Origin: Acanthosepion lycidas
Lineage: Eukaryota > Mollusca > Cephalopoda > Sepiida > Sepiidae
Direction of reading: 5' to 3'
NCBI GenBank assembly: GCA_963932145.1
Contig: OZ010573.1
Coordinates: 86,707,326 to 86,771,325 of the forward strand
DNA: 64,000 nucleotides
Position 1 is the stretch's first letter. Every line of letters starts with the position of its first letter. Shown in pieces: positions 1-9,649 of the stretch. Both the position numbers and the translations under genes were made by a program. The notes beneath the pieces were generated by a model. It searched no databases, was not told where the DNA came from, and saw only the letters and a list, made by a program, of their open reading frames with translations.

Positions 1-50
1 CTGGGAAATTTAGTTGACGAAAAAACAAACAGTATATAGATATGTTGCGT

Positions 51-180
51 GGGCAACTCGAGGCAGTCTGATAATTAGAAAGCTTGTCTCGCTAGAACAA
101 TTACGATTGAGTAGTGACTGGGTGCCCAATACTTTCTGCCTTGTTCCACATATAAGCTACGCTTGGAAAATCAATGTAGA
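51..180 (+). mobile_element. tRNA-derived SINE, degraded copy
   Basis: The tRNA-like head runs from GGGCAAC at 51 to GGTGCCC at 121-127, which resemble the two sides of an acceptor stem. It is followed by a tail that also follows the better SINE copy at 27760: both carry 'CGCTTGGAAAAT' after a CCTTGT-containing stretch. The pol III boxes are worn here. The two copies share only the SINE, so this is a dispersed element and not a tRNA gene. Confidence 0.6.
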
Positions 181-1619
181 TCTGTGTCGTGTCTCCTTTA
201 TTTCCTCTACCTGCCAAACACTATCAGGTCATCGTGTTTTATACTGTTCACCGGGATCAAAAAATAGAACACCGTTTTCGAGCGGGAACTGATCCAGTTG
301 TTCGACTACGATTATTTTACTTGGAGAAAACCAGAAGTGGATGCATGGAGCCACCGACTCAGAGGCGCATTTTATCATTTGACACTTCCTTCGGCAAGCT
401 GTTTAATTCGGAGTCCAGCAAATGTAGGAGGTACGAGAGATCTATGGCGAGAGATGTGGTGAGACATGATCACCCACATTCTGAAGGAACACAGCACATC
501 AATAACTGTATAGCTGTAATTTAGATTTGAGATGTTGAGTGTACAGATTTCAAACTGCGTGTGTAATATCCATTCTCCGACATGGGACTGAAGTGTTTAA
601 CGCCTGCCAATGCTTCATAAGTAATGGAATAATTCCGTTTCGATTTCGTAGAAAAGCAAATGACATATCAAAGATGCTGCTTGGTTTCAGTGAGAAAATG
701 AAAGAAAGAAAGAAAACAGGAAATATAGAAGTGTTTAACGACTGTTTCAGTGAAATTAAAAAAGTTATCAATTTCAAATATTTTCACATATGTACACACT
801 TAAAATAACAACCAGCATTCGTATTTATAATTGTTATTGCAATATTTTGTTAAAATTGTTACGCTCAAATATTGAAAAATGACAGGTGAATTTCTACGAA
901 TACTTTATTGTCATGAAATAATGTCCATCATTAACTTAAAAATTAAAATTCACCAAAAAATTAAAATCGGAAAATCGTGAAATTTTCACTAGTCTCTATA
1001 ATTGTCTATGATTCATACATCCTTAATTGAATATTTAGAAGATAAAAGTTACAGCCCACTCATTTTGCTAATTTTTAAAATCTTTTTTCTGATACGTCGT
1101 GCTAAAAGAAGTTGTAAAGTAATACTCTGTTTTCCTTATTTTCTATAACGTCTTATATTTGCTAAAGAAAATTTAAAATAGATAATTTATTAACACATGG
1201 ATATATTTTAAATCACGCTTTGTCAGCGTTGATTTTTTGTTTTTCCCCTATTCATGAGTGTTTATTCTAAAGCCAAAACAAGTATGACTCATTTGTTTAT
1301 GAAATATACTTTACATTGGGAATTTCCACGGAAAGTGATTTTTATAATTTAGAATGCATTTCTTTCAAAGGCAAAGAAAGTCGTAAATATAACTGTAATA
1401 CATACCATTATCTGCTCAATATTGTATGGTTTCATATCAGTAGCAAGCAAACGAGTATGTGAAATTCTTTTTTCTGAAAATTTAAATGAATTATTTAGTA
1501 AAACTCCAGGATGACAGAAAAGAAGAAAACATAGAAAGTGATAATAATAAAACGTCAAATAAAAATAACATATTATATTAAATAACTTGAATTACGAATA
1601 TTTTCCCTAAACGAAATAG

Positions 1620-1620
<1 letters not shown>
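181..1620. other. AT-rich stretch, no supported gene
   Basis: Short open frames occur on both strands (for example 189-524 plus), but none shows a family motif, a codon pattern or a paralogue elsewhere in the window. From about 800 on the sequence is strongly AT-rich with frequent stops. I see no repeat structure in it. Confidence 0.5.
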
Positions 1621-1662
<42 letters not shown>

Positions 1663-1664
1663 CT

Positions 1665-1717
<53 letters not shown>

Positions 1718-1802
1718 TATCAACTTCAATATAATTATTTGAATTAAACTGAATTAAAGTACGAAGTTCTGTTTCATCTTCAAGCGAAATTTTTTGGGAA
1801 CC

Positions 1803-1858
<56 letters not shown>

Positions 1859-1893
1859 ATATGTATGTATGTGTGTGTGTGTGTGTGTGTGTG
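1621..1893. repeat. Compound microsatellites (CTAT)n, (TA)n and (TA)n-(TATG)n-(TG)n
   Basis: (CTAT)n runs over 1621-1664 and (AT)n over 1673-1712. After a gap, (AT)n at 1808-1850 passes into TATG and then (TG)n to 1893. The second tract directly abuts the 3' end of the minus-strand LINE fragment that begins at 1894, so read on the minus strand it forms a (CA)n(TA)n tail. Confidence 0.95.
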
Positions 1894-2235
1894 ATTTTAA
1901 TCATCCCACTCCATGCAAGGCACTAAAGCCACTAAAACACAAGTAGTTACTGAGCGTGAAAAAATATGAACAAAACAACATTGTTAGATATCGGGAACAA
2001 TAGAAGAGTAATCAGGAAGAGTAGATAGCGACTCGCATTGCATTTAAATTTTAGAAGATCAAATTTTGGATGCGATTCCACAAAAGTGAAGTACCTGAAA
2101 AAAAACCAAAAAAAACAAAAAAAAAAACCTCAGCATTGAACTTACGTTTAAATCTACCTAATTCAACTGTGAATGAATGAGATATTACCGCCAATCTAGA
2201 ACTGCGCTTAATTTCATGAAGTCTAGGTACTGTTA
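1894..2235 (-). mobile_element. Jockey/CR1-like LINE, 3'-end fragment
   Basis: This matches, at visible but worn similarity, the sequences at 2724-3240, 12600-12929, 22850-23250 and 39180-39600. The shared feature on the plus strand is a block like 'GGCACTAAGACACAAG' followed by 'GGGTTACTGGG'. On the minus strand the segment encodes the worn end of the LINE C-terminus and the 3' UTR. The 3' tail is the microsatellite ending at 1893. An A-rich interruption lies near 2100-2125. Confidence 0.55.
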
Positions 2236-3570
2236 TTATACATCTATTTTCAAAAGGTTAAAATTAATAATTTTGTTTCTTCAATGCCTCGTTCGTTTAG
2301 GCATTTAACCGTGACGGGAAGGTAAGAAGCCATTTTGTTAAATCAGCTTTTAAACACCTTTCTGCAAAAATTTGATCAGTTGCGACGATAGTATACTTAC
2401 ATTTTGTAATTTTTATTGGCTTAGCGTGCTATCAAGGAAGTATATAGTTGTAACAGAAAAACACATATCGTATATTTAAGGTGGGTTTTATCCGTAAATT
2501 TCGACAAATCATAAGCCATTTATTAATAAACTTGGCATAGGTTATTGAAACATATTTAAAACGTCGCAGTTTTATCTTGTGTCTTATTTCTTCCTACATT
2601 TAGGAGATAATATTGATTTTCTGTTTAAAACCATTATTACCTCAACTATGAATGTTATTTCATTATTAGTATATTGGCGTCTGGATGAAGCGACTGATCG
2701 CTGTCTTTTTTTTTTTTAATCTTTTTCACCCCTTCCAAGAAAGAAAAGGCACTAAGACACAAGGGGTTACTGGGTGTGGAAGAATTAGGAACAAAAAAAA
2801 TTAATAATGAGCGTGAAGAAAAAAAAAGTAATCAAGAGGACAAGATATAACGAGTGACATTGCACTTATATTTTTGGAGATTAATTTTGGCTTGAAAAGA
2901 AAAGAAACTATTAGCATAGAATTTACGATTACATCTAAGCAGCTAAACTCTAAGCTAATGAGATCTCGACGCCAGTCTAGTACAGTGTTTAAATTCAAAA
3001 ACACTAGGTACCATAGTAAATAGTTTGTCAGAACAGTTACCATGAAAGTATTAATAGTAAATGCACGAGAAAGCTACATTACGGCGGTCGGAAAGTGACT
3101 GAAGTCGAGACAACAGCTCAGAACCAATAATATTGTTGATACTCATTTGGATTTAAGAAACTTTAAATATATAGCAACAGAACCGGACCATATGTGGCAG
3201 CAATATTCTAATCATGAACGAATGGTATACATATAAAATATCTAAAATAGATTCTGTCTAGCACGATACAGTGAACCAACTTTCCTATCAGTTAACATGG
3301 CAATGTATTCAATATTATTACCACTTTTTTTCAGCCGATTATTTACGCCCAAGAAGGTGCAATAAATCATCCGCTTGGAGGTTAGCATCAGCCATAATGA
3401 TGGGGGCGCAGAAATGTATCTCTCAGATTGTTAATACAGAAAAAATTCGTTTTGGATGCATTAAATTGAACACACCAATATTTGTTCCAGTTAACAATAA
3501 ACTGTTCTTAGATCACCTTAACGAGCTGATCAGATTTACTATATATAGTGAAGTAAGTTCTTAGTATGAT
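2236..3570 (-). repeat. Composite duplicated block, copy A (LINE tail joined to an RT remnant)
   Basis: This block aligns throughout with 12062-12929 followed by 17785-18330, in the same orientation. Its left part (2236-2700) is the remnant that in the paralogue reads as a reverse transcriptase with YTDD. Its right part (2724-3570) is the C-terminal and 3' portion of a Jockey-like LINE, ending on the minus strand in an A-rich tail at 2705-2722. The junction between the two parts is the same in both paralogues (GACAG / GATCGCTGTC side), so the LINE insertion predates the duplication. Confidence 0.65.
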
Positions 3571-3820
3571 ATAGTTATTAATTGAATTTTGATTTGGAAA
3601 TGTCATTGCAGCAAAAGAAAATAACCTCGACATAGATATAGTCTATTTCAATATAAACTATATATATATTGAGGTAATTTTTGTTTTTTTTTCTGTAAAA
3701 AAATACATATGCTTTGTTAAAACTTAAAAAAAAAACATCGAGCTTTGTGTGGATTAGTTTTAATAATTAATATTACTAGGATTCAACCGGATTTTATAAC
3801 AATATCGATTACCTGTACTA
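3571..3820. other. AT-rich spacer, nothing recognised
   Basis: AT-rich with homopolymer A and T runs. No frame or repeat is recognised. Confidence 0.4.
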
Positions 3821-4285
3821 TATGCACATTTCATTGAATACGACAGACAAGGTGCTTTGATTTAGGTTTTTATACAATGTCTCATTTGATCTATTTTTTT
3901 TCTTTTCATAGGCTAAATTATAAAAAAAAACTACCCAATTGTTGATTTCGGCTGTACATTTAGACATTTTCAATATAATTAAAAACAATATTAATAAAAC
4001 ACCAACACCAATATCAACGATGGACATGCACACAATATCTTGACCGTGTTTTTAAAATGAAAACATTATATAAATACATACAAGCAACAATCTATTTATT
4101 CTAAACAGTAAATATATTTCAACCTTAAAAATGGCTAAATGTATAGCCGTGTGCGCACGGATAATAAGAACAATTGTACAGTTCTTATATAACTTATTAT
4201 ACGAAAAGAAAAATATATTAGATCACATGCGAAATTGTATAAAAAAAACTAATTCAAAGCACCTTGTCTGTCGTATTCAATGAAA

Positions 4286-4293
<8 letters not shown>
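3821..4293. mobile_element. Foldback/MITE-like element with long inverted arms
   Basis: The outer 40 bases, 3821-3860 and 4254-4293, are exact reverse complements. Similarity continues inward at lower identity to about 3966 and back to about 4132, giving arms of roughly 150 bases. A third, direct-orientation partial copy lies at 4370-4475. The right arm runs straight into a (TA)n tract at 4291. No open reading frame in it resembles a transposase, so it would be non-autonomous. The superfamily is not assigned. Confidence 0.7.
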
Positions 4294-4350
<57 letters not shown>

Positions 4351-4366
4351 TTATATATATATATAT
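4290..4366. repeat. (TA)n microsatellite, interrupted
   Basis: A TA dinucleotide run with TTA interruptions between the foldback element and its third partial copy. The 'IYIYIY' open frames here are microsatellite translation. Confidence 0.95.
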
Positions 4367-4369
4367 CTT

Positions 4370-4475
4370 TATGCAAGTTTCGTTAAAAACTACTGTCAAG
4401 GTGCTATGGTTAAGTTTTTATATAATTTTTCATGTGTTCGTATATTTTTTTTTCATTTACAGACATGAATTATAT
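4370..4475 (+). repeat. Third partial copy of the foldback arm
   Basis: Aligns with 3824-3925 in direct orientation: TGCAAGTTTCGTT..., then a shared CAAGGTGCT.TG block, then a TTTTTATA.AAT block and the TTTTTTTTC.TTT tract. It is more diverged than the two perfect arms. Confidence 0.5.
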
Positions 4476-4479
4476 AAAC

Positions 4480-5210
4480 ATCCAAATGTTTTATATATCT
4501 AAGCGCATTCGACTTTGCGTTTAGCTATTATGAAGGATGAATTTTCATTTTATTTTTATAAAAATATATAAATATAAATATATAATTAATTTTATTTTTT
4601 TACTTGGATCAGTGGGAGATACATTATTGTTTAAGAGACTTTTTTAGAATTTTTTCATCCTGGGTATAGTTAGAATACATTTGATTACGGTATAGTAGTT
4701 TGATATGTTTAGAGCTATTTGATAAGCTTGCTGATTTTCAATTTTAGTTGGTTAATAGTATTTTTGACAACTTATTAAAACTTGGTGTGATCATCCAGAA
4801 TTTGTTGCATGGTGCTTGTTGCATTGCTTTTAACTGCTTTTATCCTGTTCGCTTTTATACTATACTAAATTTAGTACAAACAACCTAGACATCCATTACG
4901 ACACTTCTCCAACTAGCCTCTGACAAAAGGCCAACATTGTTTATCAATTTTAATGTCCTCCATCACTGATAAAAATGTTAATACGTATGTTAGTTTTGCA
5001 ACAACGTCCATGACTTCTTGTCCTGGACGTTGTTGCATGGTGTCATGGCTTACGTTTCAATTGAGCAATCATAATTTAATCCCAGAACATTTAAATGAAC
5101 ACTGATGTTTAGAAAAGATATTAGTCGAAAATACATTAGTGCTTCATCAAGATATTAATAATAAACAAAAACTTAAAATTTTGATAGCCCTTTATGAATT
5201 TTGGTAGTTT
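4480..5210. other. AT-rich region with a small hairpin
   Basis: No gene recognised. TGCAACAACGTCCA (4998-5011) and TGGACGTTGTTGCA (5024-5037) form a 14-bp perfect stem with a 12-base loop. The motif TTGTTGCATGGTG also recurs near 4802 and 5032. The region ends at the TTTAT target duplication of the gypsy element. Confidence 0.4.
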
Positions 5211-5215
5211 TTTAT

Positions 5216-5339
5216 TGATGTGGGTGCCAAAGTTGGGCCCACAGAAGTAAAACCCGGAACACGGAATAGATGTAAGAAAGATATATTAACAACAGGCCTG
5301 GAACAGTCTATTGTGTAGGTAGTTTCCGGTCTCACAATA
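5216..5339 (-). repeat. 3' LTR of gypsy copy 1, internally deleted
   Basis: It has the same ends as the other three LTRs (plus-strand TGATGTGGG...CTCACAATA) but only 124 bp against 254-277, because an internal segment after AACAACAGG is missing. That segment in the others holds the CACTCTCTGTCAGTCTC-type short repeats. Confidence 0.9.
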
Positions 5340-5413
5340 CCCACCTTCCAAAGAGTTTTCTTTTTGAAAAGGAGAGAAAAAATAAAACTGTTAATACTTT
5401 TTCCTCTTGGGAT

Positions 5414-6461
5414 TTATTTTTTCAAAGCTGGAAGTAGAGATTTTGATGCATAAGCCACAGCTTTTTGCGAACCGTCTGGCAGTTTATGTAATATGCAAGC
5501 GCCTATGCCGTACGATCTTGCATCACTCGCGACTATGATGTCGAGACTAGGGTCGAAATGTGTGAGGGAGAGGTCTGAAGTAAGAGTTTTCTTGATCTTC
5601 TCGAATGCGTCTTGGCATTCCAGGGTCCATGACCATGGTTTGTCCTTTTTTAAAAGTTGGTTTAGAGGCCCTCTCAAATTTTGCATGTTCTTAATGAACC
5701 CTTGATAAAAGTTAGCTAGGCCGAGGAAGCTTTGTAACGCTTGAACGTTATCTGGGGCCGGCATGTTTCTGATCGCATTGGCTCTTTCTGGATCCGGCCG
5801 ATGACCATCTTTATTAATGATGTGTCCTAAGTATTTAATCTCTGGTAAGAAAAAGTCACACTTTGCCTCCTTAACCTTAAATCCGTATTCTTGTATCTTT
5901 TCGAATACGTTTATTATATAGTTCCGGTGCTCTGACCTGCTGGAAAATTTCAGGCGCAACCTTTACTCCAAAAGCTCGCCTGTTGTATTTGTACAACCCT
6001 CTATGGGTGTTTATGCCGAGCAATTTGGAACTTTCTTTTTCCACCTCTATTTGAAGGTATGCGTCCGAGAGGTCAATTTTAGAAAAAAAATTTCCACCAT
6101 TGAGTTTATTGAAAATTTCTTCAGGGCTTGGGAGAGGATAGTGGTGATCTTGCAAGGCATCGTTTAACGCTGTGGAAAAATCTGCGCATACTCGTATTTG
6201 ATTAGACTTCTTTTTTACGTAGACCGTAGGTGCTGCCCACTCGCTGAAATATGTTATTGACAGAATACCTGCTTGTTCGAGTCTATCTAACACTTTATTG
6301 ATTTGCTTTAGAGCAGCGAAAGGGACATTCCGTTTCTTTTTGAATACCGGTTGTGCACCGTCCTTTACCTTGAACTTAGCTTTCATTTTAGTACATTTCC
6401 CAAGGCCACCAGAAAAAACCTGGGGAAATTGTTGTTTGAGTTCCTTTTTTAGATTTACCAA
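5414..6461 (-). pseudogene. pol: Gypsy copy 1 reverse transcriptase and RNase H start, broken
   Basis: Two overlapping minus-strand frames. 5877-6461 holds the end of the protease-RT linker and RT palm motifs (ADFSTALND, PLPSPEEIF, FFSKIDLSDAYLQI, GVKVAPEIFQQV). It then shifts out of frame where about 85 bases present in copy 2, including the YLDD catalytic motif, are deleted. 5414-5959 resumes with the RT thumb (KCDFFLPEIKYLGHIINKDG) and the connection domain. It ends in the first strands of RNase H (LDIIVASDA..., VAYASKSLLPA), just before a stop and about 90 bases from the LTR. The RNase H residues that normally follow and the whole integrase are absent. Not functional. Confidence 0.9.
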
Positions 6462-7038
6462 TAATAAGTTGTCTGAATAAGTTGTCTGAAGTTTTTAATG
6501 CGTAGGCTTTGAGCTTTTTGGTAACTCCATTTAGTGTTACTGTAAGTATTACCTCGCCTAAAATGTTAATATTTTCGCCAGTTACGGATTTTGCTGTTTT
6601 ATCCGTTTTTAATAAGGTCGGCTTGTTCAATTTTCGCCAAGTACGCCAGTTAATGGTTGAAATATCAGAACCCGAGTCAAGCTGGAATTTAATGGACTTA
6701 TTGAAAATATCCACAGTTACATAATTTCTTATATTCCTATCGACAATATTGTCAGATTGGGCTTGCCTAATTTTATTTTTGGGTTTTCTAGTTCTGTTGG
6801 CGTACCAGCACGAAGTTAAAGTATGCCCACTTTTATTGCAATTTTTGCAATATTTTTTGTTCTTAACTGGACAGAATTTCATCCAGTGCCATTTACCACA
6901 ATGGTAACATGGTTCGGGCGGTTTCTTTAACTTATTTTGGTTTTGGTTACTTCGTAATTTAGGACATGAGATTTGCCTTTTGTCTTTTTGAGGGGAATAG
7001 GAGGTAGACTTACTTCTGATTTTATTAATCTGAGTCAC
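6388..7038 (-). pseudogene. gag-pol: Gypsy copy 1 nucleocapsid zinc knuckles and aspartic protease
   Basis: A frame with two Cys/His knuckles, CYHCGKWHWMKFC (CX2CX3HX4C, slightly atypical) and CKNCNKSGHTLTSC (canonical CX2CX4HX4C). These are followed by the retropepsin-type active site LDSGSDIST near 6670. The nucleocapsid would bind the element RNA and the protease would process the polyprotein. Downstream the frame breaks at about 6470, where roughly 90 bases present in copy 2 (the segment after NLFG) are missing. It overlaps the RT frame. Confidence 0.85.
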
Positions 7039-7198
7039 TCCTGATTCCTCGATAGTGTTTGAGTCAGTCTTTACAGATATTACTCTTTGATAGTCCTCTG
7101 CCAGATTTGGAGAGTCAATCCTTGTTCGTTCTCAAACTTAGTCAGCACCCGTCGTCTGACTTCGGCGTCTTTTGCAAATACTAGACCTTGTGCGAAAA

Positions 7199-7823
7199 TT
7201 AAGCACTTAAAATCTTCGCAGTCAGTTCGGCTAGTTTAAAATCATTACATAGCTTGTTCACCGATGCTGCAAACGTTAGAAAATCTTGCTGGTTGTCTTT
7301 GACTGTGTTCAGGCATTTCCAACGTTTGTGGGACATTGTGTTAGGCCCGAATAATTCCGATAGGAGCTTAATAGGCTCTAAAAAATCCAAGTCAGTCGTT
7401 TTCTTGGGTAGTATGAAGTCTACAAACCTACTATGTTCTGTAGTTCCCAGTTTTCTCAATAGTAGACGTACCTTTTTTTTTACTAGGCCATTATTCACAG
7501 TCTACGTTGAAAATATCTTCGTAGCGCCTGTAAAAAGCCTGGAACGCTTTGTCTTCCTCTGGTACGTATTCAAAGGTTTCCATTGAATTGTAGATTATAC
7601 TCTGGGAGAGTATTGTATCTTTTTCAGAGTTTGAGCCTTTTAATGCATTTACGAGTAATTCTTTAAGTTGTTTCTGTTGTAGTTCAGCATTCTGAAGCGT
7701 AAATTTTTGGAATTCCCTTTGTTGTTTATGTAATTCCAAAAATAGTTGTCTTTCTTCTGATTTTTGTTGCTTGTCCAAATTTAGTTTTAACATTTGGGCA
7801 ACTACTTTTTGCAAATCTTCCAT
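7199..7823 (-). pseudogene. gag: Gypsy copy 1 gag (capsid region), frame-broken
   Basis: Starts at the Met in MEDLQKVVAQMLKLNL (codon near 7823), which is also the start conserved in copy 2. The N-terminal part is Gln/Lys/Glu-rich and looks coiled-coil forming (repeated LQ, KQQ, ELQQKQLKELL). The capsid-like part continues in another frame at 7199-7498 (VKKKVRLLLRKLGTTEHSRFVDFIL). The two frames overlap near 7495, where a +1/-1 break separates them. A stretch of about 160 bases down to the zinc knuckle frame is also out of frame. Confidence 0.8.
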
Positions 7824-8559
7824 ATTTAAAAATGACAGCGCTTTTTTGTTGCTTTGAAACACGTGTACTAAGAGGAGGTACACAAAAAAATCTTGATAGA
7901 TTTTTGTTCCTTTTTTTTTCTTTTACAGAAAAAAAATATGGACAGACAATAGTTAAACTAAACTAATTATGTGGTTCCGTTAATTTTAACGTAATTGAAT
8001 AATTTTTCACCACAGTTATGTATTTTTTTATAGAGGTACAAAAAGAAGAAAACTCACCTCAGTGAATTTGAGGGGAGAATAATTTTATGCCCGAGTTCAA
8101 CTCAGTTGCATAAAAAATTTTCGATAGTTTTTTCCGAAAACTTGAGTAGAATGGGAGTAATTGACCTTGTGTTGTCAGTTTTTTTTTTACGAACAACTGT
8201 TTATTTTCTGTGTGTCTGTGGGTGTGTGGAAATCGTTCTCGTATTGGACAGACTTTAATCTTCCGTAGATGTCGAATCGCTAGTTTTTCAATGGCGTTTG
8301 ATATTGGAATATATGTAGACGCTGGGTGTTTAGCTTTTGAATCGCTAATGTATTAATACCAGCTTAATTTCGCGTTCAACACTGCTGTGGGAACGCGTGG
8401 AGTTTGTGTATTTTTTGAGTACTGTCGCTATTGATATGGTGAGAACGATATTCTCGAATCTTTCCTGTCGCCACTGTTATGGGACTGGCAAGCTATTGCG
8501 GTTTTTCGCCGTTAGTGCGTTTCTAGAATCTTTCATCACCACTGATGCTGGTTTCTAGA
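7824..8559 (-). other. Gypsy copy 1 leader (untranslated) with PBS-like repeated units
   Basis: About 0.74 kb between the PBS and gag with no long frame. Close to the LTR it contains repeated units beginning GAATC at 8456, 8526 and 8558. Each is followed by a TC.TCGTCGCCACTG-like string similar to the PBS/LTR junction. Copy 2 has the same arrangement with 69- and 66-bp spacing. Confidence 0.7.
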
Positions 8560-8572
8560 ATCCTCGTCGCCA
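8560..8572 (-). promoter_or_regulatory. Primer binding site, matches tRNA-Ser(GCU) 3' end
   Basis: Minus strand TGGCGACGAGGAT, one base inside the 5' LTR. From memory, animal tRNA-Ser(GCU) ends ...ATCCTCGTCG plus CCA, which would be complementary over all 13 bases. Serine tRNA priming is typical of Mag-lineage elements. Copy 2 has one mismatch (TGGTGACGAGGAT). Confidence 0.75.
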
Positions 8573-8573
8573 C

Positions 8574-8827
8574 TGATGTGGGTGCCAAAGTTGGGCCCAC
8601 AGAAGTAAAACACGGAACACGGATTAGATGTAAGAAAGATATATTAACAACAGGTTACAGAGATAATGTAAGCAGAGCTTACTATAAGTTAGTGTCCAAC
8701 ACTGGTAGTCGTACGAGACTCTGTCAGTCTCTATCACTCTCTGTCACTCTCCTGTAGATTGCTATGTCGCCTACTTAATATAGGGCTGGAAGAGTCTATT
8801 GTGTAGGTAGTTTCCGGTCTCACAATA
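8574..8827 (-). repeat. 5' LTR of gypsy copy 1
   Basis: A 254-bp LTR. The plus strand starts TGATGTGGGTGCC and ends TTCCGGTCTCACAATA. The ends were fixed by the shared limits of all four LTRs and by the target duplications. It contains short CTCTCT/TCAGTCTC repeats around 8720-8750. Confidence 0.9.
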
Positions 8828-8832
8828 TTTAT

Positions 8833-9212
8833 GCAAAAGAATTGTGACCAAAAGTAAATAAAGATAACTTCGAGTATAGCAGCAAAATGCTTACCAGTTT
8901 GTAGCAGCAAAGTGCTACGTAAAAAATACTAAATTAAAATACAGCAATTAAAATGTCTTTTTAAAAAATCACGTAAGTTAACTCCCTTGCATAGCGGTGG
9001 AAAATATTTTGAATTTACGCTGTCAACACATAACATCCATAGATATTCAACCTCTTTAGATGGTCACAGATGAGATTGAAATTACTAAAAATAGAAATAA
9101 TGTTAAAAAATTTCTGGAATTTCTCTTGATTTCTACAGTCACCAAGAAACTAATTAAACTAAAATAAATACGCATAATACGTTTAAATTTTTAACAGTCA
9201 TGCTTGAATGAA
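8833..9212. other. AT-rich spacer, nothing recognised
   Basis: Low-complexity AT-rich sequence between the gypsy element and the microsatellite of the next SINE. A local 'GTAGCAGCAAAGTGCT' near-duplicate lies at 8875-8925. Confidence 0.4.
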
Positions 9213-9264
9213 ACATATATATATATATACAGAGAGAGGGAGAGAGAGAAAATATATATGTGTT

Positions 9265-9295
<31 letters not shown>

Positions 9296-9296
9296 T
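9213..9296. repeat. (TA)n-(GA)n-(TG)n compound microsatellite
   Basis: TA, then GA, then TA and TG runs. It lies at the 3' side of the minus-strand SINE at 9300-9442 and probably grew from that SINE's tail. Confidence 0.9.
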
Positions 9297-9299
9297 CAC

Positions 9300-9442
9300 C
9301 CACAGACAGACTATTACGCTGTATCACAGCTCTTCAGTGTGGCTAGATATCCGGTCTCTCCAAGCCGGGACGGAAACCCAACCTCAACCGATTTGATATG
9401 AGTCGGAAATTCCAACCCCTAGGCTATCGACGCTCGGCAGAA
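9300..9442 (-). mobile_element. tRNA-derived SINE (minus strand)
   Basis: On the minus strand, TAGCCTAGGGG (9417-9427) fits the pol III A-box consensus and GGTTTCCGTCC (about 9368-9378) is a worn B-box about 40 bases downstream. The unit starts near 9442 and ends at the microsatellite. It belongs to a different family from the SINEs at 27760 and 19961. Confidence 0.6.
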
Positions 9443-9649
9443 ATAAACACGAATTTTTGCGTATTTATTTTTTATAAATATTCCAGTGACTTAGAGGACT
9501 CAATCCGTTTATAATGCTGAAATTAATAATACATATTAGTATATTATAAATATAATCCATTGATTTCTGAGAAATAACTTTCCGGTTTTAAAAAACAAAA
9601 TCTTGCAGATATTGGCATTAAGATATCTGTACAAAGGAAGGATATATCT

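Larger units (their letters stand above)
5216..8827 (-). mobile_element. Mag-like Ty3/gypsy LTR retrotransposon, copy 1 (deletion derivative)
   Basis: A complete insertion bounded by LTRs and a 5-bp target duplication TTTAT (5211-5215 and 8828-8832). Transcription runs leftwards. The order is 5' LTR (8574-8827), primer binding site, a long leader, gag, CCHC zinc knuckles, protease, reverse transcriptase, the start of RNase H, then the 3' LTR (5216-5339). The total of 3.6 kb is short for gypsy because the rest of RNase H and all integrase are absent. The same deletion is in copy 2 (33602-37525). This copy also lost the YxDD segment of RT and has frame breaks, so it is dead. Placement in the Mag lineage is inferred from the PBS type and pol similarity. 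Confidence 0.9.

Noticed and set aside
189..524. Possible host exon
   Set aside because: Open for 111 residues but without motif, splice context or paralogue. Chance cannot be excluded.
1653..1904. Open frame rich in Ile-Tyr and Thr-His
   Set aside because: Translation of (TA)n and (CA)n microsatellites. The same applies to the frames at 4280, 26170, 51760, 52652, 59478 and 59854.
5211..8832. LTR ends at TGTGGG/CTCACA (canonical TG...CA)
   Set aside because: With those ends no target duplication appears. Extending to TGATG...CAATA gives exact 5-bp duplications in both copies.
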